Below are positions 52,285 to 61,319 of a stretch of 64,000 bases of DNA, piece by piece. Source of the stretch: Promethearchaeia archaeon (GTDB taxonomy: Archaea; Asgardarchaeota; Lokiarchaeia; Sigyniarchaeales; SOKP01); assembly GCA_029856145.1 (NCBI GenBank), contig JAHQWK010000025.1, positions 30,582-94,581 on the forward strand, in the 5' to 3' direction. Below the pieces are notes generated by a model. The model was given only the letters and a program-made list of their open reading frames with translations. It was not told the origin of the DNA and did no database searches. The translations under genes were made by a program, and so were the position numbers. The first letter of the stretch is position 1. Every line of letters starts with the position of its first letter.

Positions 52285-53271
52285 TTATTTTTGAAATTCT
52301 TTTGGAATATGAACGGCAAACGTACATAGTAATCCTCCAGTAAGGGGGGTTTCGATTGGTTCTACTTTGGTTGGTTGATTGAATATTACATCCCAGTATT
52401 TTTTTGTGTATCCTGCACTGCAATAGCAGAAGTCAGAGAAAAGTTCTTTATCAGTACCATTTTTTATTGCACCTCGTATCCAAGGACAATAACAACTATA
52501 AAAGCCTTTCATTCTCTTATCATTTGCTGATATATGTTTCTTTGTATGATATGGCATTTTGGATGTGATAATTTTATTCCCACCTCTTATTCCAGGAGAA
52601 ATAGAGGGGGTATGTTTTATAAATTCGATTACTTCTTCATCGATATACTGTGCAAATTCCAGAGTTCCCTCCGTCTGATGTTTTTGAAGTCTTTCAATTA
52701 AATCTTGCTTTTTTAGTTTTAAAAATTCATCGATATCATTTAATTTTAAGAAATCTTCCCTATCTTTTTCAATAGAGCCAGGACGACCATGTAAACAAGG
52801 TTTTAATAATTCAATTGTCTTTTCTTCACCGATCTTCTCTTCCAATCTTTTCATAATTACTTTAGTAAATTCAGGCTTTTTCTCGGGATCAACTCCTAAA
52901 GGGGGAATTTTAATATTTTCAAAAATTTCATCTCGTATTTTTTCCCCAAATTGCTCAGCAACTCTTTGATAAAGATTGTCCATTGCATTATAAGATTCTG
53001 CGATATCGATAATCTCAACAATATAATCATATTTTTTTATGAAGTTAGCATAATTGATTAAAGCCCTTAATAAATCTAATACTGTGTCGCTATTCTTTTC
53101 AACTAAATATTCCGTATAATTGAGTATTTCTCCATTAGGAATTGAATCAATATTATTATTATTTTTTTTGAGAAATCTGCCAAATTCATTTAATCTAGAA
53201 ACATGGATGACCGCTTGTTCTTGAGAAACATTAATTTTTGAGAGATATTTTAGAAATGCTTTTTCTTTCAA
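52285..53271 (-). CDS. Conserved-looking protein of unknown function with Cys-rich C-terminus
   Basis: 328 residues. N-terminal 95 residues are helical (AFLKYLSKINVSQEQAVIHV, then FGRFLKKNN), like a SAM-like or integrase N-terminal helical bundle but without a recombinase domain. The C-terminal third has YSCYCPWIRGAIKNGT and FCYCSAGYTKKYWDVIF, then PIETPLTGGLLCTFAVHIP: Cys pairs within a compact fold, likely ligand or metal binding. I do not recognise a named function. No operon partner; a decayed kinase lies upstream of it. Confidence 0.55.
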   Translation of the reverse strand: MKEKAFLKYLSKINVSQEQAVIHVSRLNEFGRFLKKNNNNIDSIPNGEILNYTEYLVEKNSDTVLDLLRALINYANFIKKYDYIVEIIDIAESYNAMDNLYQRVAEQFGEKIRDEIFENIKIPPLGVDPEKKPEFTKVIMKRLEEKIGEEKTIELLKPCLHGRPGSIEKDREDFLKLNDIDEFLKLKKQDLIERLQKHQTEGTLEFAQYIDEEVIEFIKHTPSISPGIRGGNKIITSKMPYHTKKHISANDKRMKGFYSCYCPWIRGAIKNGTDKELFSDFCYCSAGYTKKYWDVIFNQPTKVEPIETPLTGGLLCTFAVHIPKEFQK

Positions 53272-53482
53272 AATATATTACCTGTTCAATTTAATGGTAT
53301 TAATTTGATGATATAAGAATATGTTAAAATCGTTGGATAGATTAAAAATTCTTTACTTTTTAAGCTAATATGATTAATTCTCTATATAGCTTTATTAATT
53401 CGATATTTCAAAATATTATGATTTTAAATATGTCGTTCATAGATGGAATTAGCAAATCAATTATCCAAATTTTTTCCAAATT

Positions 53483-54465
53483 TTATTTTTTAAATAATCT
53501 TATCGTAAAAGTAGAAACCTTATTTCTTCCTTTAGATTCTACAAAGATTTTCCCCCTATGTAAGTCTACAATTTCTTTTGAAATATATAATCCAAGTCCG
53601 GAGCCTTCAATATCTACACCTAAATCCATGCCATACCGTTCCATTTTTCCAAATTTTTCAAATAATTGTTCCTGTTCTTTTTCAGTCAGTCCAACTCCAT
53701 TATCTTTTACTCGGATATCAATATATTCTATATTTTCGACAAGATTAATGAGAATTTCCCCTTCTTTAGGAGTGTTTTTAATTGCGTTTGAAATAATATT
53801 TGAAAGAACTTGTCTGAATCTAAGTCTATCTATCTCTATATAGGCTTCATTTGGAAGATCTAATTTCATCTTTAGTTGACGATTAGTTGCTAAATAGTTC
53901 ATATCTTTTACACAATCAATTAGAAGATCTATAAGATTTTCTTTTTGCAGCTTTAAACCTATTTTTTTAGCATCCAATCTTGAAACATCTAATAAATTAT
54001 CAATCAGTTGTTTTAATCGAAGACAACCTCTGTGTCCAATTTCAATGTATTTCTGAGCTTCATCTCCAATTTCGTCCATATAGAGTTTGATAAGGATTTG
54101 ATTTCTCCATATATTGACGTCATAGGAGTTTTTAATTCATGGGAAACTCTGGTAATAAGATCTTTCCTTAGTTCATAAAGTTCTAATAATCTTTTATTTT
54201 CTTCAGTTATGAGTTGTTCTGCTTCTTTTTTTTCGGTAATATCAACTATAGAAATGAAATTCGCTGGTATTCCTTGATAGATCATTTTACTTGTAAAGTC
54301 TTCTAGCCATCTTACCTTACCATCTTTATTAAATATTCTAAAAGTATTATTTGAAAAGAGACTCATAGTACCTTCTATATTACTTTGTAAGCGTTTTGAA
54401 ATTATCTCTAAATCTTCGGCATATATCATTTTTATCATATCTTTTTCTGACCAATTTAGTATTAC
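53483..54465 (-). pseudogene. Decayed PAS/histidine kinase, frameshifted and 5'-truncated
   Basis: On the minus strand: second half of a PAS domain (IYAEDLEIISKRLQ, then RWLEDFTSKMIYQGIPANFI), HisKA with SHELKTPM, dimerisation helix, and HATPase with SNAIKNTPKEGE, DNGVGL, GSGLGLYIS. Two lesions are visible. The reading frame shifts by one base at about 54102-54107, between TSIYG and NQILIKLYMDEIGDEA, consistent with one lost nucleotide. The N-terminal half of PAS and everything before it is missing: the frame runs into an unrelated chemotaxis-receptor fragment of opposite strand. The start codon at 54438 is internal to the PAS domain. Not expected to be functional. Confidence 0.8.
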
Positions 54466-54728
54466 CTCAACATGGTCGTGGATTTGCAGTTGTGGCCAGT
54501 GAGGTTAGAAAATTGGCAGAGAACTCAAAAAATGCTATTTCTGGGTCATATAACGAAATCAATGAGATAATTCATATGATTCAGAGTGTATCTCGTTCTA
54601 TGGAGGGGATAAGTGCTTCTGCGGAACAACAAACAGCATCTATGGAAGAAATTTCTGCTACAGCAAATAAATTAGATAAATTAGCTGATAAATTAAAAGA
54701 ATCTTTAATAGAAGAAACTATTTCGTAA
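54466..54728 (+). pseudogene. 3' fragment of a methyl-accepting chemotaxis protein
   Basis: Begins at HGRGFAVVASEVRKLAENS, the conserved hairpin tip of MCP signalling domains, and continues through AEQQTASMEEISATANKLDK to a natural stop. The sensor, HAMP and first signalling helix are missing. The upstream 20 residues in the same frame (from 54396) do not look like MCP. It is 5'-truncated at the same point as the histidine kinase on the other strand. Confidence 0.75.
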
Positions 54729-54762
54729 TTTAGGAAAATAGATTCTTCCAAAACCTTTTTTA

Positions 54763-55593
54763 TTAAAAAAATTTTCTTATATATTCTATACTATTAGGTA
54801 ACTCTTCAACTTTATGTAATTCCATTATCAAAGCTCCATTATAATTATATTTTTCTATAAGATCAAAGACTTTCTTAAAGTTGACGTTCCCTTTGCCAAG
54901 TGTTGGATGGGTATCAGAAAAGTTCCCCAAATCATCAACTAAATGGATATTTTTTATCTTTGTATGGATTTTTTCCCATAATTTTTCAATATTATCATCA
55001 CAAGAAGCTGAATGTCCAGTATCCCAAGTGAAATATATATCATTTCGTTTTACTTCAGAAAAGAATTTATAAATTTCTTTATAATTCAAGAAGAACCCCA
55101 TCATTTTTGGCATATTCTCTAAACATGTAATCAGATTATTATTTTTGATTTTATCCAATAATTTATTGACAGAATTAATTAATCGATTTCTTACACCATT
55201 ATAAGAATGGTGAAGGAACTTAGCGTCACCTGGATGGACTGTATATACTTTTGCGTTAATTTTTCTACATATTTCTGCTATATGAACATAACATTCAATA
55301 GAAGCGTTCAATATCCAAGGATTATGTGTACATAAACTTAAATCAGCATAGGGAGCATGAAGTTGTTTTTCAATTGAAGGATAAGAATTACATAAATCAA
55401 TAAATTTTTGGGTGTTTTCTCCTATCAATATCTCAGGAGGATCTACTATTAGTTCACACATTCTAAGGTTGTTTTGTTCAGCAAAAGTGAAAGTTTTTTC
55501 AATGGAGTTAAGAAGTAAGTCTATTGAATTACTAAATTTTCCATTATTAATTGAATCATAAATAAATGCTATAGAGCCAATCCCTAATTCCAT
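54763..55593 (-). CDS. Sugar phosphate isomerase/epimerase-like TIM-barrel protein
   Basis: 276 residues of the xylose-isomerase-like/AP-endonuclease-2 superfamily. Metal-ligand style motifs at strand ends: EQNNLRMCELIVDPPE, QLHAPYADLSLC, VYTVHPGD, CLENMPKMMG, FTWDTGHSA, NIHLVDDLG and ALIMELHK, in the proper order and each with a Glu, His or Asp. Either an isomerase/epimerase or an inosose-type enzyme, or an AP endonuclease; no partner to decide. Confidence 0.83.
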   Translation of the reverse strand: MELGIGSIAFIYDSINNGKFSNSIDLLLNSIEKTFTFAEQNNLRMCELIVDPPEILIGENTQKFIDLCNSYPSIEKQLHAPYADLSLCTHNPWILNASIECYVHIAEICRKINAKVYTVHPGDAKFLHHSYNGVRNRLINSVNKLLDKIKNNNLITCLENMPKMMGFFLNYKEIYKFFSEVKRNDIYFTWDTGHSASCDDNIEKLWEKIHTKIKNIHLVDDLGNFSDTHPTLGKGNVNFKKVFDLIEKYNYNGALIMELHKVEELPNSIEYIRKFF

Positions 55594-55760
55594 GTAAAAT
55601 CAAATTTCCAAAATAAGATTTATTTAAAAAATCGATAGTTTTTATCATTAAAATTAATAGATAAAGTCTTTCATTTTATAATGTCCAATTTCAAGAAAGA
55701 ATTAAATAGTAGGAACTCAAATTTTAAAATAGGAATTCAATTATTATTTTGAAGAAACAT

Positions 55761-57167
55761 ATGTCAACTCATATCATTAAAAGCAAACTAGTTCCTCATA
55801 ATATTTTTTTTGTCATCCCAAGTTGGGGAAATTTACTTGGTTATCCAACACTGGGTAAATATGCTAATCATAATGTGTCAAAAATCTCTCAAGATCTCGT
55901 TATTTTCTTAGGGGGAACTGAATGCGCAATATCAACTGAAAGAGGAACATTCTATTATTTATTTGGCTTAGGATATTATTATCTTAAGTTCGAATTGCAA
56001 TCTGGAAGGTATATTACTGATAGTCGGCAATTAACGGGTTTAATTTTAACTGATTTTGTTTATGACCATCTCGCAACATCAATAAATATTACATTAGAAA
56101 ATGATAGAGATGTAATCATTGGTGAAAAATTATTCAAAGTACCAATTGACATGTCATACAAATCAGATAATAAAATTACGTTTATACAAGGTACCCTTAT
56201 GAGAAATTTATTTATTCCTTATAAAGATATATTTTTAGAATTTATGGAAGTTTTAAGGGACCCAAAATCTTTTCAAATAGATAGGAATGGGCATATGCTA
56301 TTAAGTACTTCCTTGGATTTCTATAATAAAATAATAATTTCAGGAGATATGCAATATGAAGCTAAAACAAAATATATAGAAGCTACAGCAGGATTATACG
56401 GGATAACTCTAGGAGCAGATAAATATTTAAATGAAAATTTCACTCCTACAGAATTACAAGATATTATAGATACTATTCTAAGGTTGAAAAATGTTTATTC
56501 TTCTATTGAATATGACCCTATGTTCCTATTCTCTATAATTGAAAAATCAGCACCTTTTCTTAGTTCTGGTAATCCATTTTCTTTTAATCCTGAGGGCGAT
56601 CGGATGGATAAGAAGATGCCTAAAGAGTCAATTTTTATATCTGCCGAGGATAAAATGAACTCTTTCAAAGATTGGCCAGTACAACTTAAAAGACAGACAA
56701 AAGAACAATTAGAAAAAGCAAGTATCCAAGAGAAATCTAAGCTCTATCAACCTGAAAAACCTGAAACACTTGAAAAACTAACTGTTACTAAATTTGTAAA
56801 AAAAGAAGAGGATTTTGAACTCAGGACCATGAAACGTTCTTTTATCCCCACTAAACCGCTTCCCTATATTCCACATGAAAATCCTTTAGAGTCCCTTGTA
56901 ACTTTAAAAGAAATCGTTGAAGAAAATTATGATATCCAAAACATTGGAAGAGCTTTTGAAATAGCAAGAAATAACATCAAGAAAAATGTTCTCCATATAA
57001 ATTACTTATGGGAACTTAGTAAGTATGCTAATGTCTATCAAAGAACGGAACCTAATTTAGGATTGAGCTCAAAAGAAAAGATGGAACTTTTAATAGATAT
57101 TGATAATTGGATTAAGATAACCATACAAAAATTTGGAAATTTAGAAAAATCACAGAAATACTTCTGA
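55761..57167 (+). CDS. Unknown protein, partner of a roadblock-like protein
   Basis: 468 residues from the ATG at 55761 (a TTG four codons earlier also fits). Not recognised. Residues 1-110 are mixed alpha/beta (FFVIPSWGNLLGYPTLGKYA, LVIFLGGTECAISTERGTFY), 110-280 more beta/alpha, 280-370 is charged and Pro-rich, probably disordered, and the last 75 residues are helical (LKEIVEENYDIQNIGRAFEI). Stop codon is two bases before the next start, so it is in an operon with the roadblock-like gene and probably works with it. No membrane span. Confidence 0.55.
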   Translation: MSTHIIKSKLVPHNIFFVIPSWGNLLGYPTLGKYANHNVSKISQDLVIFLGGTECAISTERGTFYYLFGLGYYYLKFELQSGRYITDSRQLTGLILTDFVYDHLATSINITLENDRDVIIGEKLFKVPIDMSYKSDNKITFIQGTLMRNLFIPYKDIFLEFMEVLRDPKSFQIDRNGHMLLSTSLDFYNKIIISGDMQYEAKTKYIEATAGLYGITLGADKYLNENFTPTELQDIIDTILRLKNVYSSIEYDPMFLFSIIEKSAPFLSSGNPFSFNPEGDRMDKKMPKESIFISAEDKMNSFKDWPVQLKRQTKEQLEKASIQEKSKLYQPEKPETLEKLTVTKFVKKEEDFELRTMKRSFIPTKPLPYIPHENPLESLVTLKEIVEENYDIQNIGRAFEIARNNIKKNVLHINYLWELSKYANVYQRTEPNLGLSSKEKMELLIDIDNWIKITIQKFGNLEKSQKYF

Positions 57168-57169
57168 TC

Positions 57170-57823
57170 ATGGTTAATATCAAATCTGTTGTTAGCAAAC
57201 TGCAAAAGCATTATCCAGATGCAACTAAAGTTGCTTTAGTCGATAAACAAGGAAAAGTATTATTTACTACGGGTAAATGGTATGTTAAAAAAGACATTAA
57301 AGAATTTCTCGCAAAATGGGCTAGTGGAAATGCTCAATTTGTGACTCTTGATGGAATACGATACTCCATTTTGCAAATGGAACCGGAACGTTTTATTGGC
57401 ACTAATCGGAAAAATAAAGGACATTTAATAGGAACATCAACGCCAGACGGAAAAAATTACATGTTGGCTTATGTCAGACCCAAAGCAAAAGGTTGGTTTC
57501 ACATGGCATATCCGGCTCTGGCAAGAGCAGCAGCTATGCTAAAAAAGAGCTCTCAATCTGAATTTATTGAATCTGAAGTTGAAATTAAGGAAGAAGAAGT
57601 ATATGAGAGCTCAGCAGGACAAATGGCAACCTATCAGGTAGCCCAACCTCAACCAACTATTGATCCATATCTTAAAGCAGAAATCGAAGGGTTTTCACAA
57701 TGGATTAATAACCCACAAGGATTAGGAGCATATATCTCCAATATTTTACAACAAAATGATCAATATCGTATTTCTAAACTTGCTGAACTATATAATGAGT
57801 TATATCGTTTATTTTATGGTTAG
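57170..57823 (+). CDS. Roadblock/LC7-like domain protein with helical tail
   Basis: 217 residues. The first 130 residues follow a roadblock/profilin-like alpha-beta pattern: helix VVSKLQKHYPDA, strand TKVALVDKQGKVLFTT, helix IKEFLAKWA, strands FVTLDGIRYSILQ and NYMLAYVRP, helix HMAYPALARAAAML. A disordered acidic linker and a helical C-terminal segment (IEGFSQWINNPQGLGAYISN) follow. In Asgards such proteins partner small GTPases (MglB-like or LC7-like). Coupled to the unknown gene upstream; likely a GTPase regulator scaffold, by inference. Confidence 0.55.
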   Translation: MVNIKSVVSKLQKHYPDATKVALVDKQGKVLFTTGKWYVKKDIKEFLAKWASGNAQFVTLDGIRYSILQMEPERFIGTNRKNKGHLIGTSTPDGKNYMLAYVRPKAKGWFHMAYPALARAAAMLKKSSQSEFIESEVEIKEEEVYESSAGQMATYQVAQPQPTIDPYLKAEIEGFSQWINNPQGLGAYISNILQQNDQYRISKLAELYNELYRLFYG

Positions 57824-57941
57824 TTAGTAAAGATAAATCAATTATTTTTATTATACATTTAATTTGTTTTAAATTGAAACTTTTATTATCTTGAGTAAAT
57901 TATTAATAATTAATTTAAAACTTAAATGAGTAATAGAGAAA

Positions 57942-58715
57942 ATGAGCTTACCATCAAAAAAAGCTATTCAAGTTGATGAGAATACAGTTAATTACGAGTA
58001 CAAAATGTTAAACCATGTAATGTCGTTGGTTTACCATGAAGATAAATGTGTAGAGTGTGGGTTCTGCCATCGTGTATGCCCCATTACTGTTTCAATTTAT
58101 GATGAAGTTTTAAAACGAACCGCTATAGGAACTCCAAAAGAAATGGGCATAGAATCAGATAAGAAGATTGTAGTAGACACAGAAAAGTGTGTTTGGTGCG
58201 GTTCTTGCACTTGGATTTGCCCCGGTTATACATTAGAACTTTTCATTAATGGTGAAAAGAAATTAAATCTTGTAGAAAATGGCTCATTACCCGAGTTTGA
58301 AGAGGAAGTACGGACTTTAGAAAATGGAAATAAAGTCAGAAAGGTTGTAGAGGGTTCAATAACTATTACAAGTACTGAAAAAGATACTAAAGTACTCGAT
58401 GCGTTTTGTGATGAGTGCGCTGTCAGTGCTATGGAGAGAAAGGGTAAAGAGATTGAAGTAGATCGAGACAAGTGTATCTTATGCTTTAAATGTACTGAAG
58501 CTGCTGAGAATTATGATAATATAAGTGTCGAGGTACACCGCGATAGGTTTAAAAACATAAAAGGAGATCCCTCTTCTGTCTGGGACGGTATCATGTTGAG
58601 AGTTCTTGGAAAAGAAGGAAAAGTGAAAGGCATTATGAGTCGAAGCCAGAATAAACTTGCCGATGCTGTGATGCGTTTGATGGGTAAAGAATTTGAGGAA
58701 GAAGAAGAAGCTTAA
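57942..58715 (+). CDS. Multi-[4Fe-4S] ferredoxin-type protein
   Basis: 257 residues. Two clear clusters: CVECGFCHRVCPI and CVWCGSCTWICPG; a third, degenerate pair of Cys groups lies downstream (CDECAVSAM, then CILCFKCTEAAE). It resembles polyferredoxins of archaeal redox complexes (FwdF/MvhB-like) but has fewer clusters. The C-terminal 60 residues are helical and acidic (EFEEEEEA end). Stands alone, 118 bases after the roadblock-like gene; the electron partner is unknown. Confidence 0.82.
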   Translation: MSLPSKKAIQVDENTVNYEYKMLNHVMSLVYHEDKCVECGFCHRVCPITVSIYDEVLKRTAIGTPKEMGIESDKKIVVDTEKCVWCGSCTWICPGYTLELFINGEKKLNLVENGSLPEFEEEVRTLENGNKVRKVVEGSITITSTEKDTKVLDAFCDECAVSAMERKGKEIEVDRDKCILCFKCTEAAENYDNISVEVHRDRFKNIKGDPSSVWDGIMLRVLGKEGKVKGIMSRSQNKLADAVMRLMGKEFEEEEEA

Positions 58716-59090
58716 ATAATTACTATTTTTATCCTATCCTTATTATAATTTTGTACTTATGACAATTTTTTCTTCTTATTTAATAAAAGTGGAGATCAAT
58801 ATCCTAGAATAGACCATGATGATTTAGGCTCTTGTAGAAAAGATGGCTCCAATGCGTGTACTTATATAGTTTCATGGAATTAAAAATAAGGATATTCTGA
58901 AGTCTAAGGAACCATATAAAATTTTTTTCTTTTTAATTTTTTAAATATTATTTATCCCTAAGAAATTTATTATAAACATCCTTAGATGTAGTAAAATATA
59001 AAACTATAAAATTAAAAAACTATCTACCACATATTTAGTTTGATATTTCTAACAAAAAGAACTAAAATCAAAAATTTAAAGTGATAATAA
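58716..59090. other. Intergenic region with a short gene remnant
   Basis: Plus-strand 58749-58883 is an open frame of 44 codons with no start codon, reading SGDQYPRIDHDDLGSC, then RKDGSNACTYIVSWN and stop. Its polar, low-hydrophobic composition is unlike random AT-rich DNA and suggests the end of a lost secreted or surface protein. The second half of the region probably contains the GAPDH promoter (AT-rich, about 58990-59050). Confidence 0.3.
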
Positions 59091-60101
59091 ATGGCTAAAA
59101 GGGTAGCAATTAACGGATTCGGTAGAATCGGACGAAATTTCTTCCGAGCTCTAACAGAAATATATCCTAACGAAATTGAAGTCGTATCCATTAATGATTT
59201 ATTCGAACCAAAATACTTGGCTTATGTTTTAAAATATGATACTGTTTTTGGGCGATTTAAAGGAACTGTCGAGGCTAAGGAAAAATCTTTGGTAGTAAAT
59301 GGAAAGGAAATTCCTGTTACTGCAGAACGAGACCCAGCAAACTTGCCGCATGCTAGTAATAATATTGAAGTTGCTCTCGAGTCCACCGGATTCTTTACGA
59401 AAAGAGAGGGCGCCGCAAAGCATTTAGAGGCTGGAGCTAAGAAAGTTTTAATTAGTGCACCTGCGGTAAATCCTGATTTTACCGTTGTAATAGGTTGTAA
59501 CGACGATAAATTAACTAACGAGCATAAAATCATTTCGAACGCATCTTGCACCACAAATTGCTTAGGACCTGTAGTAAAAGTACTAATGGACAATTATGGA
59601 ATTGTTAACGGAATGATGACAACAGTTCATTCATATACAGGCGATCAAAAACCAGTTGATACAGCAAGAGCAGCAGATCCCATAAAAATGATTCGTGGTC
59701 GTGCTTGTGCAGCAAATATAGTTCCAACTTCCACTGGTGCAGCTAAAGCGATTGGTGTCGTGTTTCCAGAATTAAACGGTAAAATGGATGGTATCGCAAT
59801 GCGTATTCCAACCCCAAACGGGAGTGTTGTTGATTTAAAAGTAAATCTAGGGAAATCTACAACAGTAGAAGATGTTAACGCTAAAATGAAAGAAGCCGCA
59901 TCGGGTTATCTAAAAGGAATTTTAGAATATACTGATGATGCAATAGTAACTACCGATATTGTTGGCAATCCCGCAAGTTCTATTTTCTCTAGCTTGTGGA
60001 CCAAGGTAATCGGCGGTACTTTCTGTGGTGTCGTTAGCTGGTACGATAACGAATGGGGCTACAGCAATCGTTTAGCTGATTTAATCGTTCAAAAATTATA
60101 G
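59091..60101 (+). CDS. gap: Glyceraldehyde-3-phosphate dehydrogenase, bacterial/eukaryotic type I
   Basis: Converts glyceraldehyde 3-phosphate to 1,3-bisphosphoglycerate with NAD in glycolysis/gluconeogenesis. 336 residues. INGFGRIGRNFFRA (NAD), Asp36 in SINDLFE favours NAD, catalytic C153 in NASCTTNCL, H180 in TTVHSYTGDQ, and WYDNEWGYSNR near the end. These are class I features of bacteria and eukaryotes, not the archaeal type II enzyme. The gene stands alone with its own promoter region, and its codon use looks somewhat richer in G+C than its neighbours; both fit acquisition by transfer. Confidence 0.95.
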   Translation: MAKRVAINGFGRIGRNFFRALTEIYPNEIEVVSINDLFEPKYLAYVLKYDTVFGRFKGTVEAKEKSLVVNGKEIPVTAERDPANLPHASNNIEVALESTGFFTKREGAAKHLEAGAKKVLISAPAVNPDFTVVIGCNDDKLTNEHKIISNASCTTNCLGPVVKVLMDNYGIVNGMMTTVHSYTGDQKPVDTARAADPIKMIRGRACAANIVPTSTGAAKAIGVVFPELNGKMDGIAMRIPTPNGSVVDLKVNLGKSTTVEDVNAKMKEAASGYLKGILEYTDDAIVTTDIVGNPASSIFSSLWTKVIGGTFCGVVSWYDNEWGYSNRLADLIVQKL

Positions 60102-60107
60102 AGATTT

Positions 60108-60145
60108 AACTTTTATTTTTTTTTAATTTATTTTTTTTGGTTTTA
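60108..60145 (+). terminator. T-rich terminator after gap
   Basis: Long T tracts (TTTTATTTTTTTTTAATTT, then TTTTTTTTGG) directly after the GAPDH stop, the archaeal termination pattern. It extends into the end of the convergent methyltransferase gene. Confidence 0.45.
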
Positions 60146-60794
60146 TTTTAAAGTTCAATTGATAAATAAACCAATTACCAAATTGCTCCTCTAATTCAAA
60201 ACCAACTTCTTCTGCCCACTTTTTTTCTGTTTTTCGTCGGGGGTAATCTGGATCAGGAAATATTTCACTTAATGATATTAATCCATCAGTTTTTAGAACC
60301 CTTTTAAGTTCTTTAAGAGCTCTTATAGGTTCTGGAATTTCAGGAAGACAAGCAATCATTAGAACACGATCAATGCTTTCGTCTTCAAACGAAAGATTAT
60401 AAGCATCATCTATTTTCGGAATGATATTAGTGATATTCTCTTTTTCTATTCTTTTTTTTAATCGGTTAATAACTGATTCTTGTATGTCAATAGCGTATAC
60501 AATTCCCTCTGGTAACACTTTCTTGGCAATTGCTTTGGTGTAACTCCCTTTTCCCGGTCCAATTTCTACAACAGTCATGCCTGATTCTAATTTCAATCGT
60601 TCCGCAACTTTTTCAGGTTTTTGGATGAATTTTCTTCTAATTGGATTGTCAATTAAACGGGTCATAAAGCTGGGAATTGGAAATTTATGATACTTTCGGA
60701 TAATTCTCAGAAGAATAAATACAATGAAAAAGAATATACCGAAAATAATCAGAATTATGAGGAAAATAAATCTTATGATTAACCAAAAATCCAT
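60123..60794 (-). CDS. Membrane-anchored SAM-dependent methyltransferase
   Basis: 223 residues. One N-terminal helix (FIFLIILIIFGIFFFIVFIL, residues about 9-28) anchors a cytosolic methyltransferase with motif I MTVVEIGPGKGSYTKAIA, acidic VYAIDIQ, SIDRVLMIACLPEIPEP and LKRVLKTDGLISLSE. It is UbiE/PMT-like and may act on membrane lipids or quinones. It probably shares an operon with the roadblock protein 32 bases upstream. Confidence 0.85.
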   Translation of the reverse strand: MDFWLIIRFIFLIILIIFGIFFFIVFILLRIIRKYHKFPIPSFMTRLIDNPIRRKFIQKPEKVAERLKLESGMTVVEIGPGKGSYTKAIAKKVLPEGIVYAIDIQESVINRLKKRIEKENITNIIPKIDDAYNLSFEDESIDRVLMIACLPEIPEPIRALKELKRVLKTDGLISLSEIFPDPDYPRRKTEKKWAEEVGFELEEQFGNWFIYQLNFKIKPKKIN

Positions 60795-60826
60795 TGGTAA
60801 AAAACTCTTGAATATATAATTTTAAT

Positions 60827-61207
60827 CTACACTTTCCCATTCAACCTTAACGCAAAAGGTTTGAGAAAACTTAATGCTTTGGGGGGATCTGCTTGAGGCA
60901 TGGCATATGATACAAGCACTCCTCCTTGAAAAGGAACGAATAATATATGTCCCATCCCACTTTCACTGGTTCCAACAATTCCTTCAGCAGTAGTTTCAAC
61001 AACCGAATATTTTACATCACTTAAAACAAATAAGTGGTCTCCTTTAATAACATTCATTATAATGTTCGTTTGATTAGTTAGATCCCAATTTTCAGTCTGA
61101 ATAACTAAATTACCCTTATCAGACACCACTGCAATGGCAGCAATTTTTATGCTAGTTTCTAGGGCTGCTATTCCCAATTCATCAATGATATTTTTAATTT
61201 CATCCAT
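60827..61207 (-). CDS. Roadblock/LC7-domain protein
   Basis: 126 residues from the ATG at 61207; a much longer open frame extends upstream, but that part overlaps the leader of the divergent gene and reads like noise. MDEIKNIIDELGIAALETSI starts the first helix, followed by AAIAVVSDKGNLVIQTENW, MNVIKGDHLFVLSDVKYSVV, the long helix-loop AEGIVGTSESGMGHILFVPF and VLVSYAMPQADPPKAL. This is the compact roadblock fold used by Asgard and eukaryotic GTPase regulators. The small GTPases are 25 kb away, so a link is speculative. Confidence 0.75.
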   Translation of the reverse strand: MDEIKNIIDELGIAALETSIKIAAIAVVSDKGNLVIQTENWDLTNQTNIIMNVIKGDHLFVLSDVKYSVVETTAEGIVGTSESGMGHILFVPFQGGVLVSYAMPQADPPKALSFLKPFALRLNGKV

Positions 61208-61319
61208 ATTATGTATACTAAATTTATATTTTTTAAATATGGTTTTTGTTTTAACTCTTAAATTAAATAAATGAATTAAAAGAATAATCCTTTTAAAGTT
61301 CTTTAAATAAAAATAATCC

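Noticed and set aside
58810..58900. Possible box C/D guide RNA (ATGATGA near 58816, CTGA near 58897)
   Set aside because: Spacing is too long, no internal D'/C' boxes are seen, and the same DNA reads as a coding-like remnant.
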